From: Ceratothoa steindachneri
Taxonomy: Eukaryota; Arthropoda; Malacostraca; Isopoda; Cymothoidae
Assembly: GCA_963969495.1 (NCBI GenBank)
Contig: OZ018317.1
Location: forward strand, 30,455,503 to 30,519,502
Reading direction: 5' to 3'
Length of the DNA stretch: 64,000 nucleotides
The position numbers were made by a program, and so were the translations under genes. Shown here piece by piece: positions 1-10,660 of this stretch. Position 1 is the first letter of the stretch, and the number at the start of each line of letters is the position of its first letter. The notes beneath the pieces are model-generated. The model did no database searches, was not told where the DNA came from, and saw only the letters and a program-made list of their open reading frames with translations.

Positions 1-996
1 CTGTCTTCTGGACGAGGACACCTTGGGATGTGCACTCGCCTCATGAGAGGCCTTCTTTCGACCGTCGCCCCAGTCGTTGAGGTCCGAAATTCTGACCGTG
101 GGCCTCACTAGGCCTGTGGTCTGGTGGTAAACATACAGCATGGGGTCAGGCAAACCGACATGCATCGCGAAAACTTTTAGGAGTGAGCATGCTGGCCACA
201 AAGGTCATGGAAGGGGGAAGGGGCGGTTCAATGGACCCTCCCGCCCTTTGCGCCTCTAAGGGAGTTCACCTTATCCAAATTCTTCGAACAGGAGTGAGCC
301 GGGCTTCCTTGTAGCGCTTTGTAAGCGTATTCTTCTTTGGCATGGCGGGCCCTTGGGAAAGACAAAGGCGGGGGGAAGGGAAAGGGCTGCCGCTTGGACA
401 CATAGAGAGTAGACCGAGGGCGACTCTGAGGAAAGGAATAATAGTGAAACTCCCTTACCCAGAGACAGAAGGGTAAACCCCATCTCGCTAAATGATATTT
501 GGAGAAAAAAAAATGGAAACTGGTGAAAACTGGTGAAATAATTCTCCAGAAAATAAAAAAAAATTTCATTCATAAAGATTGTCATTTTTTTAATTTCCTT
601 AATTTTTGATTAACCTCATTAAATTCAAACCTTATTATAATAACGTCTTGAACAGTTAAGAAAAAATGTGGAACCAATTAACTGCAAGTTCTGGTCTTTA
701 AGCGTTTGTACAAACGAATACATACAGATTTTTAAAGGTATTTTCTCAACCAGAGTAAGGTTGATAAAATTTCTTTTGGTAAGACTAATCAACTTCTATT
801 TTTCAGTACTCAGATCTTCCATCTACCTTTCCCTTCTCGTTCTTTTTCCGATAACCCTATGACCATATACAACTATCAACTTTCTCTTTCCCAATAAATT
901 GGTATATTACCTATTCAACACAGGGTTACTGGGTAATGGCAGCCTGCATCATAAACCCTGTTATTTTCCACTCAAACCTCGACAACCAAGTCGTAC
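1..996. other. No gene recognised; part of SVOP intron 9
   Basis: The first about 480 bases are GC-richer and repeat-like, with proline- and arginine-rich open stretches in several frames. They faintly resemble the ORF1 leader of LINE-I1 around 32300-32500, too weakly to call. The remainder is AT-rich. No downstream SVOP exon could be found here. Confidence 0.4.
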
Positions 997-1172
997 CAGG
1001 AAATTCGGCGAATGTCGTCCACAAAATGTCGGTATAGTCTCTGGGGCTCAATGAACGACAGTCAGCTGTACATGTGGACACCTTCTCAGAGATGGAGCAA
1101 AGGCTACCTGTCGTTTCGAACAGCTCCGTCGTCATAAGAACCACGCCGTAGTAACAGAAGGAGCAAGAACTC
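997..1172 (-). CDS. SVOP: SVOP exon 9 (residues 303-361)
   Basis: 176 nt after a TTTTTAG acceptor, ending at a G/GTACGA donor. It finishes the Trp codon and reads on through CYYGVVLMTTELFE into a Cys-containing luminal loop (LCSIS, CTADCRSLS) and DYTDILWTTFAEFPG. Family members have the same arrangement: YYG-VL-TTELF, a cysteine loop, then LLWTT-SEFPG before helix 8. The next exon, which should begin with the helix-8 V-LTLW-type sequence, is not in the remaining 996 bases. Confidence 0.9.
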
Positions 1173-2180
1173 CTAAAAACGTGAGAATCAGTTATACAAT
1201 GGGTTAATAAATGGCACAGTCCTATAACTAAAACCAAACAAGAAAAGTAGGAAACGTAATCTAATGGTATCTATATTCACCCAACAACAAATGAAAAAAC
1301 AACACTTTTTATCTTTATCTTAACCACAATGCCACAAAATAGGACAATGGCATGGGTTGGAGAATTTCGCAACCCAATCAAAGGCATATTAACACATATA
1401 TGGTAATCAAGGAGCGAATTCTAAGTCCAACATCTTGGGCCCATTTCACACAACTGACTCATTGGTTAGAGAGAGTACTGAATGAATAGAAAGAGAATGG
1501 GCAAATAATGAATACTGCAATAACGAATTCCACCAGCTTTAAATAGTGGGACTGCACAGACGCGTTACTATCTTGTCATTTCTATCCATTCAATACATAA
1601 GTGTAGTCATATTCATCCAGTGTCTATGATAACGTTGCCTGTAGGTGGGGCAGGAAGAATACCAATATCGTCCTCCAGCGCCTGTCGTAAAAGCATACTA
1701 GGCCCACTTAGGGAGCGCTGGCCACGGAAACCGCGCCCCCGAAGGCTTTATTATAGGAGCGTGACACAAAAACGGTAAGGGGCGAGTGTGGGCGCGGATC
1801 CTACCCTGTAAAGCCGGATGATCCGCGTCAATGCGTGAAGTGAGTGGAATTTTTTTTTTTTGAAGTGAGTGGATGTATAGCATGTGAGGGTTTATATGTG
1901 GGAAAGAGGGGATGGTAGGAGGTGTTGTTTTGTTTTTAACACCCATCTGGTAAATGATACCAAGAGCATAAATTGCCATAATAATAGATTTAGCCTAAAT
2001 ATTACAAGGCTACATTAAAAAGAAGCAAAAGGGCAAAACAACAAAAAACGAACGCAAAACAAATAAAAAAATTTTTAAAAACAAGCAAGAAGTAAGCATG
2101 TTCCCCAGCATTGGGAGAAGGCCCGCCTCCCCTCCGCAATATTTGAAAATTAAAAAATAAAATAAAATTTGGACGCTCAC
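1173..2180 (-). other. SVOP intron 8, no gene seen
   Basis: About 1 kb of mostly AT-rich intron with a poly-T run near 1850. A GC-richer stretch at about 1640-1830 looks like a decayed repeat. No coding signal was recognised. Confidence 0.5.
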
Positions 2181-2301
2181 CAGATGAACCACAAAAGCAG
2201 AGTAGTCCATTTCAATTCATCAACCAAGAGGTCCTGGATCCTTCCTCGGGACACCTGCGCCACGTCATCCACGATCAATCGCCCCAACAACATGTGTTTC
2301 C
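2181..2301 (-). CDS. SVOP: SVOP exon 8 (residues 263-302)
   Basis: 121 nt between TTGGCAG and TG/GTGAGC. The product runs from GKHMLLGRLIVDDVAQVSRG to the start of helix 7, LKWTTLLLWFIW. The last phrase is nearly identical to the family sequence at this point. The exon ends after two bases of the Trp codon. A mariner insertion begins only 220 bp upstream of its acceptor. Confidence 0.93.
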
Positions 2302-2739
2302 CTGCCAAAGTACACATGTAATTTAAGATTGAAGAATCACACAAGTGTGATTGAGGATTCATAAAGGATAAGTCAAGGTACTCACCGCAACGAAAATGTT
2401 GATAAAAAAATAAAACGCCCTCTCCAAAACCTTGCATTTCCAGTTGAGGTATGTTGTAGATAGGGATGCACCAATAAGAAAATTTGTCAATTAACAATTA
2501 ATCGACAAATAATTCAAATATTAGGTTGGAAACAAAGTTCTCGCACAACTTTTAATGATAATGATTTACAATGAAACAATGCAGCAAAAGAAACATATCA
2601 ATGTACAATGTAATCACAGTTATTTTTGAGCACCTGCTTCCAATGATGGGACAGATCATGGATGCCTAATGTCTTTGTTGTAAAATTCAACTGTGTCGAG
2701 AATAGAGGTTCCTTGCCGCCATGTGCCCCGTCAAAACCA

Positions 2740-3690
2740 TGAGGTCAGTCAACGTGAGCGAAGACCGTGGGAACAGTAAGAATATCAAACTGTTTTCTGC
2801 GATAAGAAAAGGATTGGAATCTTAAACGCGCCCCTCTGTCGCCTCCCGGGGCGTTATGAAGAAAACCCCGCGGAAGTACTTGCCATCCCTCAAGCGCCGT
2901 GTTGGTCCAAGGAGAGGTTCCCCCCGCCCCCTTGGTGGAGACAGTAACGTTTCCGGCTGGTCCCAATTGGGCATCTACAGTATAGGCCTGCCTTTTACAA
3001 TGAAACACATCATTCTCAATCACGCTCCATTTCCCTACGAGCCCGAAGACTGGAATTATACCGAAGGATATGAGCCCCAGTCAATTGGCCCAGCAGTGGT
3101 TTCGGTACATTTTGTTTGGTACGAATACTCCCTCCAGTTAGTGTTACTACTAGAGGTTAAATTCCCAATGGTTAAAGTCCCTCGAATAACCATCCGATCC
3201 CCGTTTCATCTCTTAAAGCCTCGAACCCAAGCTAGGCTGAGACGCATCATCTGTGGCTTCCTTGCCAGTCATCCTTGTGTGTGTACGTACAGACACTCGT
3301 ATAGCCTCTCGATGACTCCCGTAGAGTTCACTCCGAGTAGCTCTGTTAGATCGATTAATGTAAACATCGAGTATCTATTGCCATTATTCTATTTTAAATT
3401 ATTTATTGTGTTTACTGTGTAAATATTAAAGTTTATTTTTTTCCTACTTTTTCATAAGCCTCATAGCCTGCAGCCTTCATTAGTTTAATAACGGCCAAAT
3501 GCACTCTACCGTTTGTATTTAAATCCCTCACACTCTTTCAGGGGAGGTTGGGTCTCACCTTCCCCCACTTCTATCCCCCATCTCTGTCGTGACCAGAGTT
3601 GATTCAAGGTCACTCATTTGACCTTGAGCATCCACGCATCTCGGGTAGAAGTGACGTATATGTCGGTGGATCATTCTACGACAAACTGAT
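2740..3690. other. Unidentified DNA inside the mariner
   Basis: This block separates the mariner C-terminal fragment from the catalytic-region fragment. It has an open stretch on the plus strand (2856-3422, 188 codons) and one on the minus strand (2745-3023), neither of which I recognise. The most likely reading is a nested insertion of another repeat, but no clear ends were found. Confidence 0.4.
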
Positions 3691-4192
3691 TTGCTAACAA
3701 AGAAGTAATCATTTGCGAAAGTTTTGCCATTCAAGAAGTTCTGCAGTGCCTAGAATAAATGGTAGTCTGTCGGGGCCAGGTCTAGCAAGTGCGGTGAATA
3801 AGGAAGAACCCCACACAAACCATGAGCTTCTTTTGATGTCGGTCGGCCTGTGCCTGAAGTTGTACAGGTGCACCTTTGTTTGTCCAGCTTCTTTTACATG
3901 CCATGTTCGAGTGTACACACTATTTCTCATCTGCAATAACCACTTTGTTTAGCCAATCAAAACGACGTTTCTTGGACAGTAGTGTCATGCAGGCATCTAT
4001 GAGGCACTAATGGTCGAGGTCAGTCAGTTTACGTGGAATCCATAAGTCCAGTTTGCTGACTTTGTCCATTTCTTCTAAATGATGCAAAATGGATGTATGG
4101 CTGACGCTAAACTTTTCAGCCAGCTCATATGATGTCAGATGTGGATCAGCTTTGACACAGGCACACAAACGGTCATTGTCAATATGCGAGGG

Positions 4193-4387
4193 TCAATCAC
4201 TTCTTGGCTGAGCTTGGAGATCGAATTGGCCACGCTGAAAATTCTTAAACCAATCATAGGCTATGCAACGACTTATTGTGTCTTCTCCAAATGCTTGGTT
4301 GATACAATGTTGCCATTGGGCAGCATTTAGGACGGAATTGTAATCATACAATAAAATAATACGTTGCTGTTCACGAGAAGGAGGCAT
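4193..4387 (-). pseudogene. mariner transposase N-terminal fragment
   Basis: A 64-residue piece beginning MPPSREQQRIILLYDYN and containing AFGEDTISRCIAYDWFKNF and FDLQAQPRS. This matches the start and first DNA-binding helix-turn-helix of mariner transposases (R--ILL-E, AFGE--V----RWF--F--G-FDLED-PRSG). The frame ends in a stop and the downstream parts continue only in broken form. Confidence 0.85.
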
Positions 4388-4634
4388 TTGAAACTTTAGA
4401 TCGCATATAGGGTGTCCGACTAATTACTATGTAGTGAGTGGCATTTACCAGGCTTTGTTTCCAACCTAATAGCTACCCTAACTACACTATTAACACTCTC
4501 ACAATCATTTAAACAAAATAGGTGTACCAATATTTTACAGAAAAATAGGATAGAATTGATGTTAAATTCATGATAGGTATATAGTGAACAATCATCTGCA
4601 AGCAATATCATTACAGTCAATCATGTATGTAATC

Positions 4635-4710
4635 CCCGAGCAGTAGAAAGGGTATCGGCAACCATGCCACAACGAGGCTGAAGTCCCTGGTGGTGTTTTT
4701 GGGGGGATTG
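4635..4710 (-). mobile_element. Old LINE-I1 fragment (endonuclease part), left of copy A
   Basis: The bases around 4640-4692 match the endonuclease region of LINE-I1 copy E near 29895-29945 (GGCAACC-TGCCACAACG and AAGTCCC). With the ORF1-like piece at 10203-10660 this appears to be an older LINE-I1 copy into which copy A inserted. Only about 50 bp are readable. Confidence 0.5.
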
Positions 4711-5475
4711 TTTTTTTTAAGATCCCATCTGGCGACTGCTTACTAAGGCAGAAGTAGCCGTACTCAATACAGCATACGACTAAGTTATATTAACAAACAA
4801 ATAACAATATGTAGATAACAAATAAAAGCAATATAAGTCAAGGGCTAAAAAAAACAACAACAAGAAAAACAAAGCAAAAGGGTAAAAGAAGGAAGCGCGC
4901 TACGGCGTCGGAGGTAGGCCCGCCTCCCCGGGACGCAGGAACGTGCGAGCCACAACAAACAATCAAATAGTAGAGAAGGCCAGCCTCCTCCAAAAGGTAG
5001 AAAAAGGGCGTAAGTCCGTGTATGCGAACCAGTCTCGAGTACAAGGGACAAGCGGTAGCGACCCCGCTCGTCCTGGTAACGTGCGCGAAGATCACCAAGA
5101 CTAGGAATTCATGAATGTGCCGAAAAGGCTGGGGGACAACGCAGTCGTTACAATAAGGCGCAGGCGAGCACTCAATTAAATGGCGGGGCATGCCGGAAGT
5201 GTGTCCAATCGGAGACGACAGAAAACAACCTGCAGTCGTCGTGGCATTGGGAGTTAGGTCCATGGGAGCAGTCGCGGCGCAATGGCACGTAATTTTAAGT
5301 ACCCCTCGACCGTATCCCATCTATTTTGCCAAGCAGCCCGGAGATCTGCCTGTATTCCTGCCATGTAATCGATGTGAAGAAGAGCGAAACGCTGGTCTGG
5401 TCGCCCAGTCCTCACTGACTCTTTGGAGCCCTCATCGGCGATCTCATTCTCCACAATTCTTACATGTCCAGGAAC

Positions 5476-5688
5476 TCAACAGAAGATAATCTCGACATCC
5501 GCCATGCTCGTCAAAACAGTGACGTCACGGATATGGCGAACCAATGAATCTGGAGATCCCAATGCCCCGAGACCACTCAGGGGGCTTTGTGAGTCGCTAT
5601 AAATCACAAACCGGCCTTCAAACCGGGCACCTCTCCCCGGTTTGCGAAAAGCGAGCACAGTAGCGATTCGCCAGGAATCTGAGAGCAT
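5476..5688 (-). pseudogene. RT-RNase H deletion fusion in LINE-I1 copy A
   Basis: A 70-codon frame joins the early RT segment (LSDSWRIATVLAFRKPGRG) directly to the RNase H segment (FVIYSDSQSPLSGLG). In copy E these lie about 1.5 kb apart. The junction near 5630 shows only very short shared sequence, so this is an internal deletion and not a functional domain fusion. The YVDD active site is lost. Confidence 0.8.
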
Positions 5689-6299
5689 ACCCTCTACCTA
5701 GATCCTGTTGAACAAATCTAATAGAAAGGCCATGCCTGGCTCACCCAGGTGTCGAAGCATGGCGTACGGGACATCGTCTGGGCCAGGGGCGGTTTCCGCG
5801 CACGAAGCGAGAGGAAACACAACTCACTCAGAGTAAGTCGGCGGCCTTCCGCAACATTATAATGCGCATTGAATGCTCCTGGTTAGAAAATGCGGAGAAA
5901 GCGGTCGCGAAGGATTCTCCCACGGACGCGGGGTCCTAGATTACGGTCATATTCACATGGAGAACGAGATGCGGGTCCTGCAAGAACTTGTTCCGAGTCC
6001 TTTTGACTCGCTTCCAAACCTCTGCTAGAGGTGTCTTCCCGTTAAGTGAAGACACGTATGCCCGCCAAGAAGAGCGGCGGGCGTACTTCGAAATATACAG
6101 GAACCTAGCCTTAGCTCGACGAAATTCACAGAGTTAAATCGTTCGGGCGGTGCTTATAGCGCATGTAGGCATAACGCTTCTGTTTGAGGGCCGTCTCACA
6201 CTCGGCTGACCACCACGGCAGCGGTCAGCGTGCAAAACTGCCGGACGTTCTAGGAATAGTAGTTAGGCCCACGGCGATGACGTTACCGGAGAACTCAAG

Positions 6300-7350
6300 A
6301 GCCTAATCTACCGACCTAAACTCCTCGACTGAGACAGAAAAAGGAGTCATTTACTGAAATGTAGAACACCGCGCCAAGCACTACCGGGGCGGGCTCTCGG
6401 GCGGCAGCGGCCCCAAAATTGATATTTGAATGGGAAAGTGATCACTACAATGGAGGTCATCGACTACCCCACACCCAAGATCAGGCTGCGCATCCGGAGA
6501 GCATAATTTTTTTTTTACGGCCCATCTGGCGACTGCCCACTTGGGCATAAGTCGCCGGACACACGACAGCCTAGAACTAGGCTAGTTTAAAATAAGAATG
6601 TGAATACATAACAATCATAAAATTGGAAAAAACTTAACAATTAGGAAGCAATCTCCGACGTCGGGGGGAGGTCCCCCTCACGCCGGCGCAGGAGCGTGCA
6701 ACCTACAGAGAAAACAAAAAACAAAATAAAAACTACTTAAATAAAGGGGAGAAGCCCGGCCTCCCCCAAAAAGTCAACAAGTCCACAAGTCATAGTGCAC
6801 GAACCCGTCCCGAGTACAAGGGACAGCGGAGAGCACAAAGATAGATCAAGGCAGGAAAATAAAGCGGTTCTCGTGCCGTTGAGCGTAAACTCATCCATAT
6901 TTAGGACACCTATCTATAGCTCGACGATCAGGGAATTGATCGAGTAGTCTCCCGTTCAAATCTCTTCGCAAGAGAAGAGACCTAGGCAACCGTGCCACGA
7001 CGCGGATGAAGTCCCCCGCGTCGAAGTCGGCTGACGGTGGAATGGACACAGAAATAACAGTATACCTCCAATCCAGGTGCAGCTGCACAGCTACTGCCGG
7101 AAAAGAGGTATCTAAAGCCAAAGAAAAGAACCGAGACATCATGCCAGGTGTAAATCGTGCATCCTCCTGCCCGGCCCTCATCCCGTGGTGGTGGGGTCGC
7201 AAAACCCTTATACCCCGGGAGAGTGTTCAGGACGCACGCGCCCAGCATGGTCTCATGCAAACGATAGGTAACGGGGAACGGCAGAAGACGAGCCTCCGCA
7301 GATACTCTCAGCTGCCCCGGAGTCCGCATCATTTAATTGAAGGAATATTC
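6300..7350 (-). pseudogene. Endonuclease (APE-type) remains of LINE-I1 copy A
   Basis: Minus-strand pieces around 6891-7332 read as an AP-endonuclease-like domain in two frames: ETMLGACVLNTLPGYKGFA, then WRYTVISVSIPPSADFDAGD and RRDLNGR. This is the domain that nicks target DNA in non-LTR elements. It is interrupted by frameshifts and by copy B. Confidence 0.75.
6507..6826 (-). mobile_element. LINE-I1 copy B: 5'-truncated 3' end nested in copy A
   Basis: A poly-T start, the terminal hairpin (6529-6557) and the end of ORF2 form a 320-bp truncated insertion. It is flanked by CGGAGAGCATAA (6495-6506) and CGGAGAGCACAA (6827-6838), an 11 of 12 match. Removing it restores the endonuclease sequence of copy A, which continues AAAGATAGATC as in copy E. 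Confidence 0.9.
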
Positions 7351-9660
7351 CCTCCAGGGCTAGCTCGTAGGAGATGCGGGGCCCCTCTTCAAAGAGAAGA
7401 CCCACACGGGAATGGCTGTACGCTTCCCGGAGGCAGCGCTGTCGCGTTCGAGGACTTAGTGGGGGAGGTTGGGCTTGTCATGCGAGTCTTTTCTTACATT
7501 CGCCTCGAAACTTTAGGCGGGCTTTGGAGGCGGGGTTCCCTCTTTTCGAGGATTCAGTCTCCGAGCAACTCAGCCTACCACTGGGTGTGTGCGAAGGAGC
7601 CGACGTTCCTTTAATGCTGTCCTCCTTTCGGAGAGCAGCTTTAGGAACTCCGGAAGATGGCCTCAAGACCCTCTTCAGGAGTGTTGCCTCCTGTGGGTCT
7701 AACGACTAGGTGGAAGCGCGCGGCCGTTTCGCCTTACGGGAACCGGGCACGCTGGGGTAAGGAAGCAGAGTCCTGGTTTTAGCCGAGACTGGGTGTGAAC
7801 CCTGTGTGCCGCCAACTTTACCAGGCGAGCAGCTGGGGTGGGTAGAACCCGCAGAAGGGTTCCGAATGGGCGCGGAAACGACCGTGCTCGTAGGCCTGGA
7901 TGCGCCAGGAGCAGAGGGTGCCTTTCTAACTATTGAGGCATATGACGTCCCAGGCAGAGCCGGGTGCGCCAGGACCAAGTCCTTAGCCTCGCGGAATGAG
8001 AGTCAATCCTGGGCCTGAACGGCCAGGATTTCTGTCTCAAGGAGATATGCAACACATTGCTTCGAAGAAGCGGGGTGCGGCTCTCCGCAATCGACACACT
8101 TGGCCACACACGATTTAGACTTATCGTGTGCGGCCTTGGAGCAATTTACACAGACTTTGCACGTCTACAAGAACGATTCGTATGGCCGAAGCGGTGACAG
8201 TAGTAGCAACTCCGCGTCTGTGGCACAATGCTTTCACGCGGTAGCGATACTAACCGGCACGCACTGACTCAGGGAGCTTGTCACAATCGAACGTGACGAA
8301 GAGTGTAGGGGTGGGTGTCAAGCCCCCTCCCCATTTTCTCACCACACGCTCGACATTGACCGCCCCATGGTGAGCCAGCTCTAAGGTGATGTCATCTGTG
8401 TAGTCGTCCATGAGTTCCCTCGCATAAACTAATCCTTTCACGAAGTTCATGGTAGAGTGCGGGCACTAGTCATGGCTGCCTCCGAGGGATTAGACTCATT
8501 TGCCAGAAGGCTCCTGTCCGAAAAACGGGTCACCTTCGGCTCTCTACCAATCACGTTAGCTAAAGCTCTCCTCTGATGAATCATGTTGCCCTTAGCCAAC
8601 ATGCTTCCATCAGTGGAGCGAATAACAAAGAAGCGTTTGAAGCCAGCGGACTAAAAAACGCCAGGTAGCCTCTGAATGAGGGACCCTGACGTAATCGAGG
8701 CTCCGCTCAGCCGAGTTCTGGTCTTCGTCTGGGACTCCCCACCCGGGGGAGCAACGGGACCGAACGTGCCAATCTTGGCTTGGACGCTTACCGAAACGGC
8801 AGGAGACTCGTCCGTCCACGCGGTTCCCGCGGAGGAAGGAGCCCTTAGTCTTTTTTTCTTTTAGGAGAGCAGGGTGGGAAATGAACCCGCTTCTCTCCTC
8901 CGCAGGTAGGAGCCCCTAGGTCAGATGGGCAGGCCTCGGCAGAATCCTTCTCTCAAATGGAGAAGGTCCTGCCTATCACAGGAGCACCAGCCGAGGGAGG
9001 AGACCCCCTCCTCTCCTTGTGATGCCTCGGGGACCGGAGCCGTCTTAGGAGCAGCTTACATAAGGGTGGACTTGGGTTCTGTGCTTGGCACTGAGCCCCG
9101 GTTCGACCCCATGCAAGATCCTATTGTCTGGGGCTGGGTCACCTCATGGACCCTGACTGCCCCCCCCCCCTCTCATACATATTTGAGCAACCTTTGGTCA
9201 GCGAACCAGCATCCTTTGGGAAAGAGAGGGTGCACGTGACCCCCTCTAAGCTAATTATGTGCGCCTGCAGGTCTTTAGAAGGCATGAGCCGATGGGTCCT
9301 GCCTTCCCTCACCCCCCCTAGGGTGGGTGGCCCTATCGTCTCAATTATTGGTCGCCTGCCTGCTTTTTTGGCAGTCCCTTTGGAAAGCAAAGGGGGGGGT
9401 ACTGCCGCTAGAAGAATCGAGTCGCCCAGAGAAGGGGGTGAGGGGGACTCCCCTGCACACATGCAAAGGAAAGGTAAACTTCCTTTCCAGTATATGAATT
9501 TTGGAGTCTCCTGTGCAAGCACAGATGGGGGGTCCTCCATTTTTTCTGTGAAGCTGCCTGAGGGTGGATCCGACGATGCTCGAGGGGAAACTAGAGAGGG
9601 AGTATTTTTTTTTTGCAAATCATCATTGGGAATGTTGATCACTTTTATAGCACCGGATGC
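7350..9660 (-). pseudogene. ORF1 (gag-like) remains of LINE-I1 copy A
   Basis: The region aligns along its length with ORF1 of copy E (30288-32721): proline/serine-rich C-terminal part at 7400-7980, zinc-knuckle region at about 8040-8200, RNA-binding-like middle at 8250-8640 (VNVERVVRKW, TLFVTFDCDKLPESVRAG) and serine/proline-rich N-terminus to about 9650. Many stops and frameshifts are present. Confidence 0.72.
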
Positions 9661-10202
9661 AAACGCTCATCACCCCACGCAGTAGCCCGCTCTGCGAGAG
9701 GTAAACACAGAGTCGGCAGAATCGCCTGCCGCCGTTTGAGGCCATTCCTCCTGCCTAGTGACCTGGCAGCCCATCAGTATGGCGGCTCCACCTTGGGCAC
9801 TTGGGTAGGGCGTAAAAATTGCTAGAGATAGAAAGGAGAATGAAAGGGAATGATGAAAGAGAATGAGGAAGGTGTGGTGGGGATGAAACGGGTTATTAAA
9901 AACCCACCACCCTAGGCCGGGGCTCAGGGTTGAGGGAACGTTCTCCCCTCCCCCCTCATCCCCAATCCGGGATAGTTGGGTGAGAGGAAGCTAGTCGGAG
10001 TCTACGCTGTGAAATTAGAGGCTAACCAGAGAAAGTTGGTGGAGAGGTTGTAGGGAAAGTGATGAAGTAGAGTAAAAACACAGGCTGTCAAAAAGAAGGA
10101 GAATAGGTTAAGCTGGGGCGGGACGGGGCGCTGAGTCCCATCAGCACGGTGACCAAGAAGGAAAATCTCCGCGCCACTTACGGGATAGTTTGGGGGCGAT
10201 TG

Positions 10203-10660
10203 GGCTCCATGTGGCCATCTCCCCCAAGGCATTATGCATGCTACTTCAGGTACCTGAGTCACTGTCCAGTCTCTGGCCAGCAAACTAGCCTCCATCGGGG
10301 AAGAGAGGACAAGCACGCTGGCCCCTTGCAAGGTTCATATGCATGCATGCAGAATGGCAGGGGATATGGCCTGACAAGGCCCTGCTATCCCTTGCCCCTC
10401 TAAGGGGGCAGCTTTATCAAGCTCTTCTCACCAGAAGTGGTCAATTTGGGCAGCCTGCCTGCTCTCTTGGCAGGCCCCTGTGATAGGAAAGGGAAAACTG
10501 CTACTATTATTAGATGGAGTCACCTAAGGGCTGCTCCAAAGAAGGGGAGTAAGAGGGAAACCCCTGAACCTTTCAAGAAAGGAGAGGGAGAAGCGCCCTT
10601 ATTGATGGAAGAAGTTTGGAGGGGCCCCTGAGAAAACATAAGGGGGAACACCAACTCCTC
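10203..10660 (-). mobile_element. Older LINE-I1 ORF1 fragment, right of copy A
   Basis: The stretch about 10400-10630 resembles the ORF1 N-terminal coding region of copy E (around 32430-32610), in the same orientation. Lying directly beyond the right target duplication of copy A, it supports A having inserted into an older relative. Confidence 0.45.

Larger units (their letters stand above)
2521..4469 (-). mobile_element. mariner-family DNA transposon, degenerate, with extra internal DNA
   Basis: The ends are inverted repeats: TTAGGTTGGAAACAAAG at 2521-2537 and its reverse complement at 4453-4469, with TA next to each end as mariners require. Minus-strand fragments match mariner transposase in order: the N-terminal helix-turn-helix region (4193-4387), a second helix-turn-helix region and the first catalytic block with VIADEK (about 3880-4150), and a C-terminal fragment near 2640-2740. 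At 1.95 kb it exceeds the usual 1.3 kb, so some 0.6-0.9 kb of foreign DNA sits between about 2740 and 3690. Multiple stops show it is dead. Confidence 0.85.
4711..10187 (-). mobile_element. LINE-I1 copy A: I-like LINE, full span, internally deleted
   Basis: Reading down the minus strand: a 5' leader (about 9660-10187), ORF1/gag remains (about 7350-9650), endonuclease (about 6830-7350 and 6300-6506), N-terminal RT, RNase H and C-terminal parts (4870-6300), then the 3' hairpin and poly-A (poly-T at 4711). TTTGGGGGGATTG at 4698-4710 and TTTGGGGGCGATTG at 10189-10202 look like a target duplication differing by one base. Compared with copy E it lacks about 1.5 kb of the RT core (junction near 5630) and has gained copy B at 6507-6826. 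All reading frames are broken. Confidence 0.85.

Noticed and set aside
1..480. LINE-I1 ORF1 leader fragment at the window start
   Set aside because: Only short, scattered resemblance to 32300-32500; not enough to call.
2856..3422. 188-codon plus-strand open frame as a host gene
   Set aside because: No recognisable domain, lies inside a mariner within an intron of a minus-strand gene, and has an overlapping minus-strand frame of similar composition.
7006..7614. 202-codon plus-strand open frame
   Set aside because: Antisense to the endonuclease and ORF1 of copy A; the real coding direction is minus, shown by domain order.
9139..9685. Overlapping 167- and 179-codon frames on both strands
   Set aside because: They lie in the decayed ORF1 of LINE-I1 copy A; the GC-rich, proline-rich composition keeps both strands open by chance.
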